Shown here: positions 62,650 to 64,000 of the stretch, one piece after another | Numbering within the stretch: the first letter of the stretch is position 1 | How the letters are laid out: the number at the start of each line of letters is the position of its first letter | Origin: Wenzhouxiangella sp. XN24 | GTDB lineage: Bacteria; Pseudomonadota; Gammaproteobacteria; Steroidobacterales; XN24 | DNA length: 64,000 nucleotides | Assembly (NCBI RefSeq): GCF_011064545.1 | Contig: NZ_JAAMFG010000036.1 | Coordinates: 124,001-188,000 of the forward strand | Direction: 5' to 3' | Translations under genes and position numbers: made by a program | Notes under the pieces: model-generated | The model's input: the letters and a program-made list of their open reading frames with translations, nothing else | Databases searched by the model: none | What the model was told of the DNA's origin: nothing

Positions 62650-64000
62650 ATGGCTACTACACGCAACCCCGATGGTAGCGAGACCGTCACGGACGGCGCA
62701 GAGCGCGCCCGCAGCCGCACGCTGCGGCCGCTGCGCGACCTGCTGCCCTTTTTGAAGCCCTATCGCGGCATGTTGGCGGCGGCGCTGGGCGCGCTGCTGC
62801 TCGCCGCCGGCGCGACGCTGAGCCTGCCGGTGGCGGTGCGCTTCATGATCGACCAGGGCTTCTCCGCCGAGAACACCGCGCAGGTGGACCGCTATTTCCT
62901 CGCGATGTTCGGCATCGCCAGCCTGCTGGCGATCTCCACGTCGCTGCGGTACTACTTCGTCAGCTGGCTCGGCGAACGGGTGGTGGCGGACGTGCGCGAG
63001 GCCGTGTTCCGCCACATCCTGCGCCTCAGCCAGTCTTTCTACGAGACCACGCGCACCGGCGAAGTGTTGTCCCGTCTCACCACCGACACCACGATCCTGC
63101 AGTCGGTGGTCGGCTCGAGCGCATCCGTCGCCCTGCGCAACGTGCTGCTGCTCGCCGGCGGCCTCGTCATGCTGGCGATCACGAGCCCCAAGCTGACGGG
63201 GCTCATCGTCGTGCTCGTCCCGGTGATGCTGTTGCCACTGATCCTGTTCGGCCGCCGCGTACGCATGCTGTCGCGGCGCAACCAGGACCGGGTGGCGGAC
63301 TCGAGCGCGCTGGCCGAGGAGATCCTGACGGCGATGCGGATCGTCCAGGCCTACGTGCGCGAGACCTGGGAGGCGGCGCGTTTTCGCGACGTCGTCGAGG
63401 ACTCGTTCATCGCCGCCCTGGCGCGCATCCGCGCACGGGCCCTGCTGACGGCCGTCGTGATCCTGTTCGTCTTCGGCGCCATCGTGCTCGTCCTGTGGTT
63501 CGGCGCGAAGGCGGTGCTTGCCGGCACGATGACCGGCGGGCAACTCGGCCAGTTCGTGCTTTACGCGGTCCTGGTGGCCGGTTCGTTCGCCGCGCTCGCC
63601 GAGGTCTGGGGCGAGGTGCAGCGCGCGGCCGGCGCGATGGAGCGCATCATGGAACTGCTCACGACCACCCCCGAGATCCGCGATCCGGCCCGTCCCGCCG
63701 CGGCCGCCGTGCCCGCCCGCGGGGAAGTGCGCGTCGAGAACCTCGACTTCTGGTACCCGGCGAGGCCGGACCGCAAGGCGCTCGACAATGTCAGCTTCAC
63801 CGTGCCGGCCGGGAAGACCGTGGCGCTGGTCGGGCCCTCGGGCGCCGGCAAGACCACCGTGTTCCAGCTGCTGCTGCGCTTCTACGACCCGCAGTCGGGC
63901 TGCATACGCCTCGACGGCGTGGACATCGGCACGCTCAGCCTCGCCGACCTGCGCGGGGCGATGGCGATGGTGCCGCAGGAAACCGTGATCTTTTCGACCA
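62650..64000 (+). CDS. ABC exporter with fused membrane and ATPase domains (MsbA-like), 3'-truncated
   Basis: About 450 residues visible, running off the window end. An N-terminal basic stretch is followed by six membrane helices (about residues 35-310), then the nucleotide-binding domain: Walker A GPSGAGKTT near residue 395 and the Q-loop in VPQETVIF. Signature and Walker B are outside. The family exports lipids, peptides or drugs (MsbA/LmrA type); a lipid A flippase is possible but the substrate is undetermined. Confidence 0.92.
   Translation, partial: MATTRNPDGSETVTDGAERARSRTLRPLRDLLPFLKPYRGMLAAALGALLLAAGATLSLPVAVRFMIDQGFSAENTAQVDRYFLAMFGIASLLAISTSLRYYFVSWLGERVVADVREAVFRHILRLSQSFYETTRTGEVLSRLTTDTTILQSVVGSSASVALRNVLLLAGGLVMLAITSPKLTGLIVVLVPVMLLPLILFGRRVRMLSRRNQDRVADSSALAEEILTAMRIVQAYVRETWEAARFRDVVEDSFIAALARIRARALLTAVVILFVFGAIVLVLWFGAKAVLAGTMTGGQLGQFVLYAVLVAGSFAALAEVWGEVQRAAGAMERIMELLTTTPEIRDPARPAAAAVPARGEVRVENLDFWYPARPDRKALDNVSFTVPAGKTVALVGPSGAGKTTVFQLLLRFYDPQSGCIRLDGVDIGTLSLADLRGAMAMVPQETVIFST

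Overview
The window is GC-rich chromosomal DNA from a bacterium, most likely a gammaproteobacterium. The grounds are an E. coli-type glutamate-cysteine ligase, a CrbS/CrbR-type acetate sensor pair beside acs, a DUF2333 protein, a PA3496-like small protein, a class I PHA gene set and a PEP-CTERM protein. The genus cannot be fixed from sequence alone. Genes are tightly packed with short gaps. I saw no rRNA, tRNA, CRISPR array, integrase or transposase.

Layout. 1-4055: the end of an S9 prolyl oligopeptidase-family peptidase, a PlsC-like acyltransferase, a small zinc-ribbon protein, an unassigned protein and an iron-containing alcohol dehydrogenase. 4056-4564: a gene-free, repeat-rich spacer. 4565-7954 (minus): a deoxyhypusine synthase homologue, a CcdA/thioredoxin pair and an agmatine deiminase, which suggests polyamine metabolism. 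8083-13816: PHA (polyester storage) genes, namely two acetoacetyl-CoA reductases, class I PHA synthase, beta-ketothiolase, a phasin and the repressor PhaR. A near-perfect promoter/operator arrangement lies in front of the phasin gene. 13982-22231: a porin, then acs with its likely regulators CrbR and CrbS, the latter a transporter-fused hybrid kinase. 22406-29248: transport and housekeeping genes (SLC13-type permease, YbaK-type deacylase, patatin-like hydrolase, PutP, rhomboid protease, GNAT acetyltransferase).

29232-41283 looks like an accessory insertion. It holds two oppositely oriented fragments of Ser/Thr kinase genes, a PEP-CTERM protein and a giant 3642-residue RHS/YD-repeat protein. 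That protein carries Ig-like repeats, a 497-residue internally duplicated FG-GAP segment, a PASTA-like segment, a MopE-like metal-binding motif and an unrecognised C-terminal domain.

41392-50675: an AlkB alkane hydroxylase divergent from an AraC-type regulator, then a redox group. The redox group has a HemN/HemW-like radical SAM protein, an 11-heme cytochrome c fused to a membrane cytochrome b, a membrane-anchored 6-heme cytochrome, a thioredoxin-CcdA fusion and a lipoprotein. This group is the best candidate for an undescribed electron-transfer system. 50691-64000: envelope lipoproteins, a coupled Ser/Thr kinase - PP2C phosphatase - isoaspartyl peptidase operon, a glutathione group (gshA, Ca/Na antiporter, AhpD-like protein, glutathionyl-hydroquinone reductase), several proteins of unknown function, an SDR, a glycerophosphodiesterase and the beginning of an ABC exporter cut by the window end.

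Functionally, the left half links carbon-overflow chemistry: acetate activation by Acs, ketothiolase/reductase/synthase to PHA, and alkane oxidation feeding acetyl-CoA. The right half carries redox and thiol functions.
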